Assembly (NCBI GenBank): GCA_947650365.1
Contig: CANTAL010000003.1
Span: forward strand, 1,488,001-1,552,000
DNA: 64,000 nucleotides
From: Chamaelirium japonicum
Lineage: Eukaryota; Streptophyta; Magnoliopsida; Liliales; Melanthiaceae
Direction of reading: 5' to 3'
Below, piece by piece: positions 19,256 to 34,500 of the stretch. A model generated the notes under the pieces. That model was given only the letters and a program-made list of their open reading frames with translations. It did no database searches and was not told the DNA's origin. Position 1 is the first letter of the stretch; each line of letters starts with the position of its first letter. The translations under genes and the position numbers were made by a program.

Positions 19256-22200
19256 TATGAACAAATTAGAATGGATCGTACGAATGAATTAGAATGGATA
19301 CATTCGAGCGAATGAATTAGAATGGATCGTACGAATCAATTATAATGGATCATAGGAATGAATTTGAATGGATCGTGCAAAAGAATTAGAATGGATACAT
19401 TCGAGCGAATGAATTAGAATAGATCGTAGGAATGAATTAGAATGGATCATACGAATGAATTAGAATGGATCGTACGAATGGATTAGAATGGATCGTACGA
19501 ATGGATTAGAATGGATCGTACGAACGAATTAGAATGGATCATACAAATGAATTAGAAAGGTTACATTTGTGAGAATGAATTAGAATGGATCGTACGAATG
19601 AATTAGAATGGATCGTACGAATGGATTAGAAGGGATCGTACGAATGGATTAGAATAGATCGTACGAATGAATTAGAATGGATCATACAAATGAACTAGAA
19701 AGGTTACTTTCGTGAGAATGAATTAGAATGGATCGTACGAATGAATTTGAATGGATCGTATGAATGAATTAGAATGGATCGAACGAATGAATTAGAATGG
19801 ATACATTCGAGCGAATGAATTAGAATAGATCGTAGGAATGAATTAGAACGGATCATACGAATGAATTAGAATGGATCGTGCGAATGAATTAGAATGGATT
19901 GTACGAATGAATTAGAAAGGATACATTCGTGCGAATGAATTCGAATGGATCGTACGAATGAATTAGAATAGATTGTGCGAATGAATTAGAATGAATCGTA
20001 CGAATGAATTAGAATGGATCGTACGAATGAATTAGAATGGATACGTTTGTACCAATAAATTAGAATGGATTGTACGAATGAATTAGAATGGATATATTCT
20101 TGCGAATAAATTAGAATGGATCGTATATTCATGCAAATAAATTAGAATGGATCATACGAATGAATTAGAATGGATCATGCGAATGAATTAGAATAAATAG
20201 TATGAATGAATTAGAATGGATCGTACGAATGAATTAGAACGAATCGTACGATTCATTCTAATTCATTTATTCATACGATCCATTTTAATTCATTCGTACG
20301 ATCCATTCTAATTCATTCGTATGATCCATTCTAATTCATTCGTATAATCCATTCAATTCAAACGAATGAATTTGAATGGATCCATTCGTATAATCCATTC
20401 TAATCCATTCGTACGATCCATTCTAATCCATTTGTACAATCCATTCTAATTCATTCGCACAAATGTATCCATTTTAATTCATTCGTACGATCCATTCTAA
20501 TTTATTCGCATGATCCATTTTAATTCATTCGTATGATCCATTCTAGTTCATTCGTACGATCCATTCTAATTCATTCGTTCTAATCCATTCTAATTCATTC
20601 GCACAAATGTATCCATTCTAATCCATTCGTACGATCCATTCTAATCCATTCGTACGATCCATTCTAATTCATTCGCACGAATATATCCATTCTAATTCTT
20701 TCGTACGATCCATTCTAATTCATTCCTACGATCCATTCTAATTCATTCGCTCGAATGTATCCATTCTAATTCATTCGTACGATCCATTCTAATCCATTCG
20801 TACGATCCACTCTAATTCATTCGTACGATCCATTCTAATTCATTCTCACAAATGTAACCTTTCTAATTCATTTGTACGATCCATTCTAATTTATTCGTAC
20901 GATCAATTTTAATTCATTTGTACAAATGGATTAGAATGGATTGTACGAATGAATTAGAATGGATATATTTGTGCGATGAATAAGAATAGATTGTACGAAT
21001 GAATTAGAATGGATCATGTGAATGAATTTTAATGGATCGTACAAATGAATTAGAATGGATCGTACGAATGGATTAGAATGGATCGTACGAATGAATTAGA
21101 ATGGATCGTACGAATGAATTAGAATGGATCGTACGAATGAATTATAATGGATCGTACGAATGAATTAGAATGGTCATATTTGTGAGAATGAATTAGAATG
21201 GATCGTACGAATGAATTAGAATAGATCGTACGAATGGATTAGAATGGATTGTACGAATCAATTAGAATGGATCGTGCGAATGAATTAGAATTGATCGTGC
21301 GAATGAATTAGAATGGATTGTACGAATGGATTAGAATGGATCGTACGAATGAATTAGAACGCATTGTACGAATGAATTAGAATGGATCGTACGAATGGAT
21401 TAGAATGGATCGTACGAATGAATTAGAATGAACCATACAAATGAATTAGAAAGGTTACATTCGTGAGAATGACTTAGAAAGGATTGTACAAATGAATTAG
21501 AATGGATCATGCGAATGAATTTGAATGGATCATACGAATGAATTAGAATGGATCGAACAAATGAATTAGAATGGATACATTCGTGCGAATGAATTAGAAT
21601 GGATCGTAGGAATGAATTAGAATGGATCGTATGAATGAATTAGAATGGTTACATTCGTGCGAATGAATTAGAATGGATCGTGCGTAGGAATGAATTAGAA
21701 TGGATCGTACGAATGAATTAGAATGGATCGTACGAATGGATTAGAATGGATCGTGCAAATGAATTAGAATAGATCGTAGGAATGAATTAGAATGGATCAT
21801 ACGAATGAATTAGAATGGATCGTGCAAATGAATTAGAATGGATCATACGAATGAATTAGAATGGATGCATTTGTGCGATGAATAATTCATTCGTTCGATC
21901 CATTCTAATCCATTCGTACGATCCATTCTAATTCATTCGCACGAATGTAACCATTCTAATTCAATCGTACGATCCATTCTAATTCATTCCTACGATCCAT
22001 TCTAATTCATTCGCAAATTAGAATGGATCGTGTGAATGAATTAGAATGGATCGTGTGAATGAATTAGAATGGATCGTACGATCCATTCTAATTCATTCGT
22101 ATGATTAATTCTAATTCATTCGCACGATCCATTCTAATATATTCGTACGATCCATTCTAATTCATTCGCACGAATGTAACCATTCTAATTCGTTCGTACG

Positions 22201-24709
22201 ATCCATTCTAATTCATTCCTACGATCCATTCTAATTCATTCGCACGAATGTATCCATTCTAATTCATTTGCATGATCCATTCTAATTCATTCCTATGATC
22301 CATTCTAATTCATTCGTACGATATATTCTAATTCATTCGCTCGAATGTATCCATTCTAATTCATTCGTATGATTCATTCTAATTCATTCACACGATCCAT
22401 TCTAATTCATTCTGATAAATGTAACCTTTCTAATTCATTTGTACGATCCATTCTAATTCATTCGTACGATCCATTCTAATCCATTCGTACGATCCATTCT
22501 AATCCATTCGTACGAACCATTCTAATTCATTCGCACGAATGTAACAATTCTAATTCATTCGTACGATCCATTCTAATTCATTCGTATGATTCATTCTAAT
22601 TCATTCCTACGATCTATTCTAATTCATTCGCTCGAATGTATCCATTCTAATTAATTCGTTCGATCCATTCTAATTCATTCGTACGATCTATTCAAATTCA
22701 TTCGCATGATCCATTCTAATTCATTCGTACGATCCATTCTAATTCATTCGCACGATCCATTCTAATTTGCGAATGAATTAGAATGGATCGTATGAATGAA
22801 TTAGAATGGTTACATTTGTACGAATGAATTAGAATAGATCGTGCGAATGAATTAGAATGGATCGTACGAATGGATTAGAATGGATCGTACGAATGGATTA
22901 GAATGGATCGTACGAATGAATTAGAATGGTTCATACAAATGAATTAGAAATGTTACATTCGTGAGAATGAATTAGAATGGATCGTGCGAATGAATTAGAA
23001 TTGATCATACAAATGAATTAGAATGGATCGTACGAATAAATTAGATTGCATCGTACGATCCATTCTAATTCATTCGCACGATCCATTCTAATTCATTCGT
23101 ATGATCAATTCTAATTTATTCGCACGATCCATTCTAATTCATTCGTACGATCCATTCTAATTCATTTGCACGAATGTAACTATTCTAATTCATTCGTACG
23201 ATCCATTCTAATTCATTCCTATGATCCATTCTAATTCATTTGCACGAATGTATCAATTCTAATTCATTCGTACGATCCATTCTAATTAATTCGTACAAAT
23301 GTATCCATTCTAATTTATTCGTACGATCCATTCTAATTTATTCGTTCAAATATATCCATTCTAATTCATTCGTACGATCCATTCTAATTCATTCGCACGA
23401 TCCATTCTAACTCATTCGCACGAATGTATCCATTCTAATTCATCGCACGAATCTGTTCTAATTCATTCGCACGAATGTATCCATTCTAATTCATTCGTGC
23501 GAATGAATTAGAACGGATTCGTGTGATGAATAAGAATGGATCGTACGAATGAATTAGAATGGATCGTACGAATGAATTAGAATGGATCATGCAAATGAAT
23601 TTGAATGGATCATACGAATGAATAAGAATGGATCGTGCAAATGAATTAGAATGGATACATTCATGTGAATGAATTAGAATGGATCAAAGGAATGAATTAG
23701 AATGGATCATACGAATGAATTAGAATGGTTACATTCGTGCGAAAGAATTAGAATGGATCGTACGAATGAATTAGAATGGATCGTGCGAATGAATTAGAAT
23801 GGATCGTACGAATGAATTAGAATGGATCATACGAATGGTTTAGACTGGATCGTATGAATGGATTAGAATGGATTGTACGAATGAATTAGAATGGATCGTG
23901 CAAATGAATTTAAATGGATTGTGCGAATGAATTAGAATGGATCGTACAAATGAATTAGAATGGATACATTCGAGCGAATGAATTAGAATGGATCGTACGA
24001 ATGGATTAGAATGGATCGTACGAATGGATTAGAATGGATCGTACGAATGAATTAGAATGGATCATACAAATGAATTTGAAAGGTTACATTCGTGAGAAAG
24101 AATTAGAATGGATCGTACGAATGAATTAGAATGGATCATGAGAATGAATTTGAATGGATCATATGAATGAATAAGAATGGATCGTACGAATGAATTAGAA
24201 TGGATCGTACGAATGTATCCATTCTAATTCATTCGTACGATCCATTCTAATTCGTTCATATGATCCATTCTAATTCGTTCGTACGATCCATTCTAATTCG
24301 TTCGTACGATCCATTCTAATTCATTCGCACGATCCATTCTAATTCATTCGCACGATCCATTCTAATTCTTTCGTATTATCCATTCTAATTCATTCGCACG
24401 AATGTATCCATTCTAGTTCATTCGTACGCTCCATTCTAATTCATTCGTATGCCCCATTCTTATTCATTGCACAAATGTGTCCATTCTAATTCATTCGTAC
24501 GATCGATTCTAATTCATTCGCACGATCGATTCTAATTCATTCGTATGATCCATTCTAATTCATTCGTACAATCCATTCTAATTCTTTCGTACGATCCATT
24601 CTAATTCATTCGCACGATCTATTCTAATTCATTCGTACAATCCATTCTAATTCATTCTTATTCGCACTATCTATTCTAATTCATTCGTGCGATCCTTTCT
24701 AATTTATTT

Positions 24710-27700
24710 GTGCGAATGAATTAGAATGGATCGTACGAATGGATTAGAATGGATCGTACGAATGAATTAGAATGGATTAGAATAGATCATGCGAATGAAT
24801 TAGAATGGATAGTGCGAATGAATTAGAATGGATCGTATGAATGAATTAGAATGGATTGTACGAATGAATTAGAATAGATCGTGCGAATGAATTAGAATGG
24901 ATCGTACGAAAGAATTAGAATGGATCGTACGAATGAATTAGAATGGATCATACGAATGAATTAGAATGGATCGTACGAATGAATTAGAATGGATACATTT
25001 GTGCGATGAATAAGAATAGATCATACGAATGAATTAGAATGGATCGTACGAATAAATTAGAATGGATCGTGCGAATGAATTAGAATGGATTGTACGAATG
25101 CATTAGAATGGATCAGACGAATGAATTAGAATGGATCGTACGAATGGAATAGAATGGATCGTACGAACGAATTAGAATGGATCGTATGAACGAATTAGAA
25201 TGGATCGTACGAATGGATTAGAATGGATCATGCGAATGAATTAGAATGGATCGTACGAATGAATTAGAATGGATACATTTGTGCGATGAATAAGAATGGA
25301 GCGTATGAATTAGAATGGATCATACGAATGAATTAGAATGGATCGTGCGAATGAATTAGAATTGATCATACGAATGAATTAGAATGGATCGTACGAATGA
25401 ATTAGAATGGATCGTACGAATAGATCGTACAAATGAATTAGAATGGATACATTTGTTCGATGAATAAGAATGGAGCGTACGAATGAATTAGAATGGAGCG
25501 TACGAATGAACTAGAATGGAAACATTCGTGCAAATGAATTAGAATGGATTGCACGAATGAATTAGAATGGATACATTCGTGCGAATGAATTAGAATGGAT
25601 CGTACGAATGAATTAGAATGGATCGTGCGAATGAAATAGAATGAATCGTACGAATGAATTAGAATAGATCGTGCGAATAAATTAGAATGGATCATACGAA
25701 TGAATTAGAATAGATATATTCATGCGAATGAATTAGAATGGATCGTACGAATGAATTAGAATGGATCGTGCGACTGAATTAGAATGGATCAAATGAATAA
25801 ATTAGAATGGATCGTACGAATGAATTAAAATGGATACATTTGTGCGAATTAGAATGGATCGTACGAATGGATTAGAATTAGATCGTACGAATGAATTAGA
25901 ATGGATCATACGAATGGATTAGAATGGATCGTACGAATGGATTAGAATGGATCGTACGAATGGATTAGAATGGATCGTACGATTGGATTAGAATGGATCG
26001 TACGAATGGATTAGAATGGATCGTACGAATGAATTAGAATGGATCATACAAATGAATTAGAAAGGTTACATTCGTGAGAATGAATTAGAATGGATCGTAC
26101 GAATGAATTAGAATGGATCATGCGAATGAATTTGAATGGATCGTACGAATGAATAAAAATGGATCGTACGAATGAATTAGAATGGATACATTCGAGCGAA
26201 TGAATTAGAATAGATTGTAGGAATGAATTAGAATGGATCATACGAATTACTTAGAATGGATCGTGCAAACGAATTAGAATGGATCGTACGAATGAATTAG
26301 ATTATATACATTCGAGCGAATGAATTAGAATGGATATATTCGAGGGAATGAATTAGAATGGATCGTACGAATGGATTAGAATGGATCGTACGAATGGATT
26401 AGAAAGGATCGTACGAATGGATTAGAATGGATCGTACGAATGAATTAGAATGGTTCATACAAATGAATTAGAAAGGTTACATTCGTGAGAATGAATTAAA
26501 ATGGATCGTACGAATGAATTAGAATGGATCGTACGAATGAATTAGAATGTATACATTCGAGCGAATGAATTAGAATGGATCGTATGAATGAATTAGAATG
26601 GATCATAGGAATGAATTAGAATGGATCGTGCAAATGAATTAGAATGGATCGTATGAATGAATAAGAATGGATCGTACGAATGAATTAGAATGGATATATT
26701 TGTGCGAATGAATTAGAATGGATACATTCGTGCGAATGAATTAGAATGGATTGTACGAATGAATTAGAATGGATCATAGGAATGAATTAGAATGGATCGC
26801 GCAAATGAGTTAGAATGGATACATTCGTGCGAATGAATTAGAATGGATCGTAGGAATGAATTAGAATGGATCGTACGAATGAATTAGAATGGTTACATTC
26901 GTGCGAATGAATTAGAATAGATCGTAGGAATGAATTAGAATGGATCGTACAAATGAATTAGAATGGTTACATTCGTGCGAATGAATTAGAATGGATCGTA
27001 CGAATGAATTAGAATGAATCATACGAATAAATTAGAATGGATCGTGCGAAGGAATTTGAATGGATCGTGCGAATAAATTAGAATGGATACATTCGTGCAA
27101 ATGAATTAGAATGGATCGTACGAATAAATTAGAATGGATCGTAATGAATTAGAATGGATCGTACGAATGAATTAAAATGGATACATTCATACGACTGAAT
27201 TAGAATGGATCGTGCGAATTAATTAGAATGGATCGTACGAATGAATTTGAATGGATCGTACGAATGAATTAGAATTGATCGTACGAATGGATTAGAATGG
27301 ATCGTAGGAATGAATTAGAATGGATCGTACTAATGAATTAGAATGGTTACATTAATGCGAATAAATTAGAATAGATCGTACGAATGGATTAGAATGGATC
27401 GTACGAATGGATTAGAATGGATCGTACGAATGAATTAGAATGGATCGTACAAATGAATTAAAAAGGTTACATTTGTGAGAATGAATTAGAATGGATTGTA
27501 CGAATGAATTAGAATGGATCGTACGAATGAATTAGAATGGATCGTACAAATGAGTTAGAAAGGTTACATTTATGAGAATGAATTAGAATGGATCGTACGA
27601 ATGAATTAGAATGGATTGTACGAATGGATTAGAATGGATCATACGAATAAATTAGAATGGATCGTATGAATGCATTAGAAAGGATACATTCGTACGAATG

Positions 27701-28480
27701 AATTAGAATGGATCGTGCGAATGAATTAGAATGGATCGTATGAATGAATTAGAATGGATCCACCAAATGAGTTAGAATGGATCAAACGAATGAATTAGAA
27801 TGGATCGTACGATTGAATTAGAATGGATTGTGCGAATAAATTAGAATGTGCGAATAAATTAGAATGGATCGTACGAATGAATTATAATGGATCGTACGAA
27901 TGAATTAGAATGGATACCTTTGTGCATATGAATTAGAATGGATCGTACGAATGAATTAGAATAGATCATATTAATGAATTAGAATGGATCATACGAATGA
28001 ATTAGAATGGATCGTAGGAATGAATTAGAATGGATCGTACGAATGGATCGTACAAATGGATTCGAATGGATCGTACGAATGAATTAGAATGGATCGTACA
28101 AATGAATTAGAAAGCTTACATTTGTGAGAATGAATTAGAATGGATCGTACGAATGGATTAGAATGGATCGTACGAATGGATTAGAATGGATCATACGAAT
28201 GAATTAGAATGGATCGTACGAATAGATTAGATTGGATTGTACGAATGGATTAGAACGCATTGTACGAATAAATTAGAATAGATACATTTGTACGAATGAA
28301 TTAGAATGGATCGTACGAATGGATTAGAATGGTTCGTACGAATGAATTAGAATGGATTGTACGAACGAATTAGAATGGATCGTATGAACGAATTAGAATG
28401 GATCGTACGAATGAATTAGAATGGATACATTCGAGCGAATGAATTAAAATGGATCGTACGAATGAATTAGAATGGATACA
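24710..28480 (+). repeat. Long plus-strand satellite block (3.8 kb)
   Basis: About 160 monomers in one orientation with the usual mix of 23-bp joints (GGATCGTAC) and 28-bp joints (GGATACATTCGAGC, GGTTACATTTGTGAG). It ends with a switch to minus strand near 28480 inside a 28-bp joint, where GGATACATTCG meets CTCGAATGTATCC. Nothing else is embedded. Confidence 0.9.
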
Positions 28481-31400
28481 TTCGCTCGAATGTATCCATT
28501 CTAATTCATTCGTACGACGCATTCTAATTCGTTCATACGATCCATTCTAATTCATTGCTACGATCCATTCTAATTCATTCGCACGAATGTATCCATTCTA
28601 ATTCATTTGCACGATCCATTCTAATTCATTCCTATGATCCATTCTAATTCATTCGTACGATCCATTTTAATTCATTCGCACAAATGTATCCATTTTAATT
28701 CATTCGTACGAGCCATTCTAATTCATTCGCACGATCCATTCTAATTCATTCGCACGAATGTATCCATTCTAATTCATTTGCACGATCCATTCTAATTCAT
28801 TTCATTCCTATGATCCATTCTAATTCATTCGTACGATCCATTCTAATTCATTCACTCGAATGTATCCATTCTAATTCATTCGTACGATCCATTCTTATTC
28901 ATTCATACGATCCATTCTAATTCATTTGTACGAATGAATTACAATGGATCGTACAAATGAATTAGAATGGATAGTACGAATGAATTAGAATGGATCGTAC
29001 GAATGAATTAGAATGGATCGTACGAACGAATTAGAATGGATCGTATGAACGAATTAGAATGGATCGTACGAATGAATTAGAATAGATATATTCATACGAA
29101 TGAATTAGAATGGATAATGCGAATGAAGTAGAATGGATCGTACGAATGAATTAGAATGGATTGTACGAATGAATTAGAATGGATCGTATGAATGAATAAG
29201 AATGGATCGTACGAATAAATAAGAATGGATCGTACGAATGGATTAGAATGGATTGTACGAATGGATTAGAATGGATCGTGCGAATGAATTAGAATGGATA
29301 CATTCGTGAGAATGAATTAGAATGGATCGTACGAATGAATTAGAATGGATCATGCGAATGAATTTGAATGGATCGTACAAATGAATAAGAATGGATCGTA
29401 CGAATGAATTAGAATGGATACATTCGAGCGAATGAATTAGAATAGATCGTAGGAATGAATTAGAATGGATCATACGAATGAATTAGAATGAATCGTACGA
29501 ATGCATTAGAATGGATCGTACGAATGAATTAGAATGGATCGTACGAATGAATTAAAATGGATCATAGGAATGAAATGAATTAGAATGGATCGTGCAAATG
29601 AATTAGAATGGATACATTCGTACGATCCATTCTAATTCATTCGTACGATCCATTCTAATTCATTCCTACGATCTATTCTAATTCATTCGCTCGAATGTAT
29701 CCATTCTAATTCATTCGTTCGATCCATTCTAATTTATTCGTACGATCCATTCTAATTCATTCGTATGAATATATCTATTCTAATTCATTCGTACGATCCA
29801 TTCTAATTCGTTCATACGATCCATTCTAATTCGTTCGTACGATCCATTCTAATTCGTTCGTACGATCCATTCTAATTCATTTGTACGATCCATTGTAATT
29901 CATTCGTACAAATGAATTAGAATGGATCGTATGAATGAATAAGAATGGATCGTACGAATGAATTAGAATGGATACATTCGAGCGAATGAATTAGAATGGA
30001 TCGTACGAAAGAATTAGAATGGATCATAGGAATGAAATGAATTAGAATGGATCGTGCAAATGAATTAGAATGGATACCTTCGTGCGAATGAATTAGAATG
30101 GATCGTGCGAATGAATTAGAATGGTTCATACGAATGAATTAAAATGAATACATTTGTGCGAATGAATTAAAATGGATCGTACGAATGAATTAGAATGGAT
30201 CATAGGAATGAATTAGAATGGATCGTGCAAATGAATTAGAATGGATACATTCGTGCGAATGAATTAGAATGGATCGTAGGATCCATTCTAATTCGTTCGT
30301 ACGATCCATTCTAATTCGTTCGTACGATCCATTCTAATTCATTCGCATGATCCATTCTAGTTCAATTGTACGAATGTTTCCATTCTAATTCATTCGTACA
30401 ATCCATTCTAATTCATTCGAACGAATGTAACCGTTCTAATTCATTCGTACGATCCATTCTAATTCATTCGTATGATCCATTCTAATTCATTCCTATGATC
30501 TATTCTAATTCATTCGCTCGAATGTATCCATTCTAATTCATTCATTCGATCCATTCTAATTGATTCGTACGATCCATTCTAATTCATTTGCATGATCCAT
30601 TCTAATTAATTCCTATGATCTATTCTAATTCATTCGTACGATCCATTTTAATTCATTCGTTCGAATGTATCCATTCTAATTCATTCATACGATCCATTCT
30701 AACTCATTCGTACGATCCATTCTAATTCGTTCTCACGAATTTAACCTTTCTAATTCATTTGTATGTATCCATTCTAATTCATTCGTGCGAATGAATCCAT
30801 TCTAATTCATTCGTCCGATCCATTCTAATCCATTCATACGATCCATTCTAATTCATTCGCATGAATGTAACCATTCTAATTCATTCGTACGATCTATTCT
30901 AATTCATTCCTATGATCCATTGTAATTCATTCGCACGAATGTATCCACTCTAATTCATTTGCAGGATCTGTTCTAATTCATTCCTATGATCTATTCTAAT
31001 TCATTCGTACGATCCATTCTAATTCATTCACTTGAATGTATCCATTCTAATTCATTCGTACGATCCATTCTAATTCGTTCATACGATCCATTCTAATTCG
31101 TTTGTACAATCCATTCTAATTCATTCGTACGATCCATTCTAATTCATTCGTACGATCCATTCTAATTCATTCGCACGATCCATTCTAATTCATTCGCACA
31201 AATATATCCATTCTAATTCATTCGTACGATCCATTCTAATTCATTCGTATGATCCATTCTAATTCATTCGCACAAATGTAACCTTTCTAATTCATTTGTA
31301 TGTACGAATGAATTAGAATGGATCATGCGAATGAATTTGAATGGATCGTATGAATGAATTAGAATGGATCGAACAAATGAATTAGAATGGATACATTCGA

Positions 31401-31569
31401 GCGAATGAATTAGAATAGATCGTAGGAATGAATTAGAATGCATCATACGAATGAATTAGAATGGATCGTGCGAATGAATTAGAATAGATTGTACGAATAA
31501 ATTAGAATGGATACATTCGTGCGAATGAATTAGAATGGATCGGACGAATATATTAGAATGGATCGTACG

Positions 31570-34500
31570 ATCCATTCTAATTCATTTGTATGATCCATTC
31601 TAATGCATTCGTACGATTCATTCTAATTCATTCGCACGATCCATTCTAATTCATTCGTACGATCCATTCTAATTCATTCGTACAATCCATTCTAATTCAT
31701 TCGTACGATCCATTATAATTCATTCTCACAAATGTAACCTTTCTAATTCATTTGTACGAACCATTCTAATTCATTCGTATGATCCATTCTAATCCATTCG
31801 TACGATCCATTCTAATCCATTCGTACGATCCATTCTAATTCATTCGCACAAATGTATCCATTCTAATTCATTCGTGCAATCCATTCTAATTCATTCATAT
31901 GATCCATTCTAATTCATTCCTACGATCTATTCTAATTCATTCTCTCGAATGTATCCATTCTAATTCATTCGTTCGATCCATTCTAATTCATTCGTGCGAT
32001 CCATACAAATTCATTCGTATGATCCATTCTAATTCATTCGTACGATCCATTCTAATTCATTCTCACGAATGTAACCTTTCTAATTCATTTGTATGATCCA
32101 TTCTAATTCATTCGTACGATCCATTCTAATTCACTCGCTCGAATGTATCCATTCTAATTCATTCGTATGATCCATTCTAATTCGTTCGTACGAATGTAAC
32201 CATTCTAATTCATTCGTACGATCCATTCTAATTCATTCCTACGATCCATTCTAATTTATTCGCACGAATGTATCCATTCTAATTCATTTGCACGATCCAT
32301 TCTAATTCATTCCTATGATCCATTCTAATTCATTCATACGATCCATTCTAATTCATTCGCTCGAATGTATCCATTCTAATTCATTCGTACGATCCATTCT
32401 AATTCGTTCATACCATCCATTCTAATTCGTTCATACGATCCATTCTAATTCATTCGTACGATCCATTCTAATCCATTCGTATGATCCATTCTAATTCATT
32501 CGTACCAATGTATCTATTCTAATTCATTCGTACAATGCGTTCTAATCCATTCGTACGATCCATTCTAATCCATTCGTACGATCCATTCTAATTCATTCGT
32601 ATGATCCATTCTAATCCATTCGTACGATCCATTATAATCCATTCGTATGATCCATTCTAATTCATTCTCACAAATGTAACCTTTCTAATTCATTTGTACG
32701 ATCCATTCTAATTCATTCGTACGATCCATTCTAATCCTTTCGTACGATCCATTCTAATTCATTCCTACGATCCATTCTAATTCATTTGTATGATCCATTC
32801 TAATTCATTAATATGATCCATTCTAATTCATTCGTATGATCCATTCTAATTCATATGCACAAAGGTATTCATTCTAATTCATTCGTATGATCCATTCTAA
32901 TTCATTCGTACGATCCATTCTAATTCATTCGCACATTCTAATTCATTCGCACAATCCATTCTAATTCATTCGTACGATCCATTCTGATTTATTCGTATGA
33001 TCCATTCTAACTCATTCGGTGGATCCATTCTAATTCATTCGTACGATCCATTCTAATTCATTCGCACGAATGTATCCATTCTAATGCATTCGTACGATCC
33101 ATTCTAATTCATTCGTACGATCCATTCTAATCCATTCGTATGATCCATTCTAATTCATTCGTACGATCCATTCTAATTCATTCTCATAAATGTAACCTTT
33201 CTAATTCATTTGTACGATCCATTCTAATTCATTCGTACGATCCATTCTAATTTATTCGTACGATCCATTCTAATTCATTCTCACAAATGTAACCTTTCAA
33301 ATTCATTTGTACGATCCGTTCTAATTCATTCGTACGATCCATTCTAATCCATTCGTACGATCCATTCTAATCAATTCGTACGATCCATTCTAATTTATTC
33401 GCACTAATGTAACCATTCTAATTCATTCGTACGATTAATTCTAATTCATTCCTACGATCCATTCTAATCCATTCGTACGATCCATTCTAATTCATTCGTA
33501 CGATCCATTCAAATTCATTCGTACGATCCATTCTAATTAATTCGCACGATCCATTCTAATTCAGTCGTAGAATGGTTACATTCGTACGATCCATTCTAAT
33601 TCATTCGTATGATTCATTCTAATTCATTCGTACGATCTATTCTAATTCATTCGCACGAATGTAACCATTCTAATTCATTTGTATGATCCATTCTAATTCA
33701 TTCCTACGATCTATTCTTATTCATTCGCACGAATGTAACCATTCTAATTCATTCATACGATCCATTCTAATTCATTCCTATGATCCATTCTAATTCATTC
33801 GCACGAATGTATCCATTCTAATTCATTTGCACTATCTATTCTAATTCATTCCTATGATCCATTCTAATTCATTCGTACGATCCATTCTAATTCATTCGCA
33901 CGAATGTATCCATTCTAATTCATTCGCACAAATATATCCATTCTAATTCATTCGTACGATCCATTCTTATTCATTCATACGATCCATTCTAATTCATTTG
34001 CACGATCCATTCTAATTCATTCCTATGATCCATTCTAATTCATTCATAAGATCCATTCTAATTCAATCGTACGATCCATTCTAATTCATTCGTACAATCC
34101 ATTTTAATTCATTCTCACGAATGTAACATTTCTAATTCATTTGTATGATCCATTTTAATTCATTCGTACGATCCATTCTAATCCATTCTTATGATCCATT
34201 CTAATCCATTCGTCCGATCCATTCTAATTCATTCGTACGATCCATTCTAATTCATTCGCTCGAATGTATCCATTCTAATTCATTCGTACGGTCCATTCTA
34301 ATTCGTTCGCACGATCCATTCTAATTCATTAGTATGATCCATTCTAATTCATTCGCATGATCCATTCTAATTCATTCGTACGATCCATTCTAATTCATTC
34401 ACATGATCCATTCTAATTCATTCGCACGATCCATTCTTATTCATTCGTACGATCCATTCAAATTCATTCGCATGATCCATTCTAATTCATTCGTACGATC

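Noticed and set aside
25438-25695. Short ORFs in the satellite encoding repeats such as IHSNSFVRSILIHS (also near 26044, 29243, 29917, 31264, 31899, 39705, 40643, 42227, 53967 and 55439)
   Set aside because: They are direct translations of the satellite: three 23-bp monomers make 69 bp, a 23-residue period. There is no start context, domain or independent composition. Recurrence reflects duplication of the DNA.
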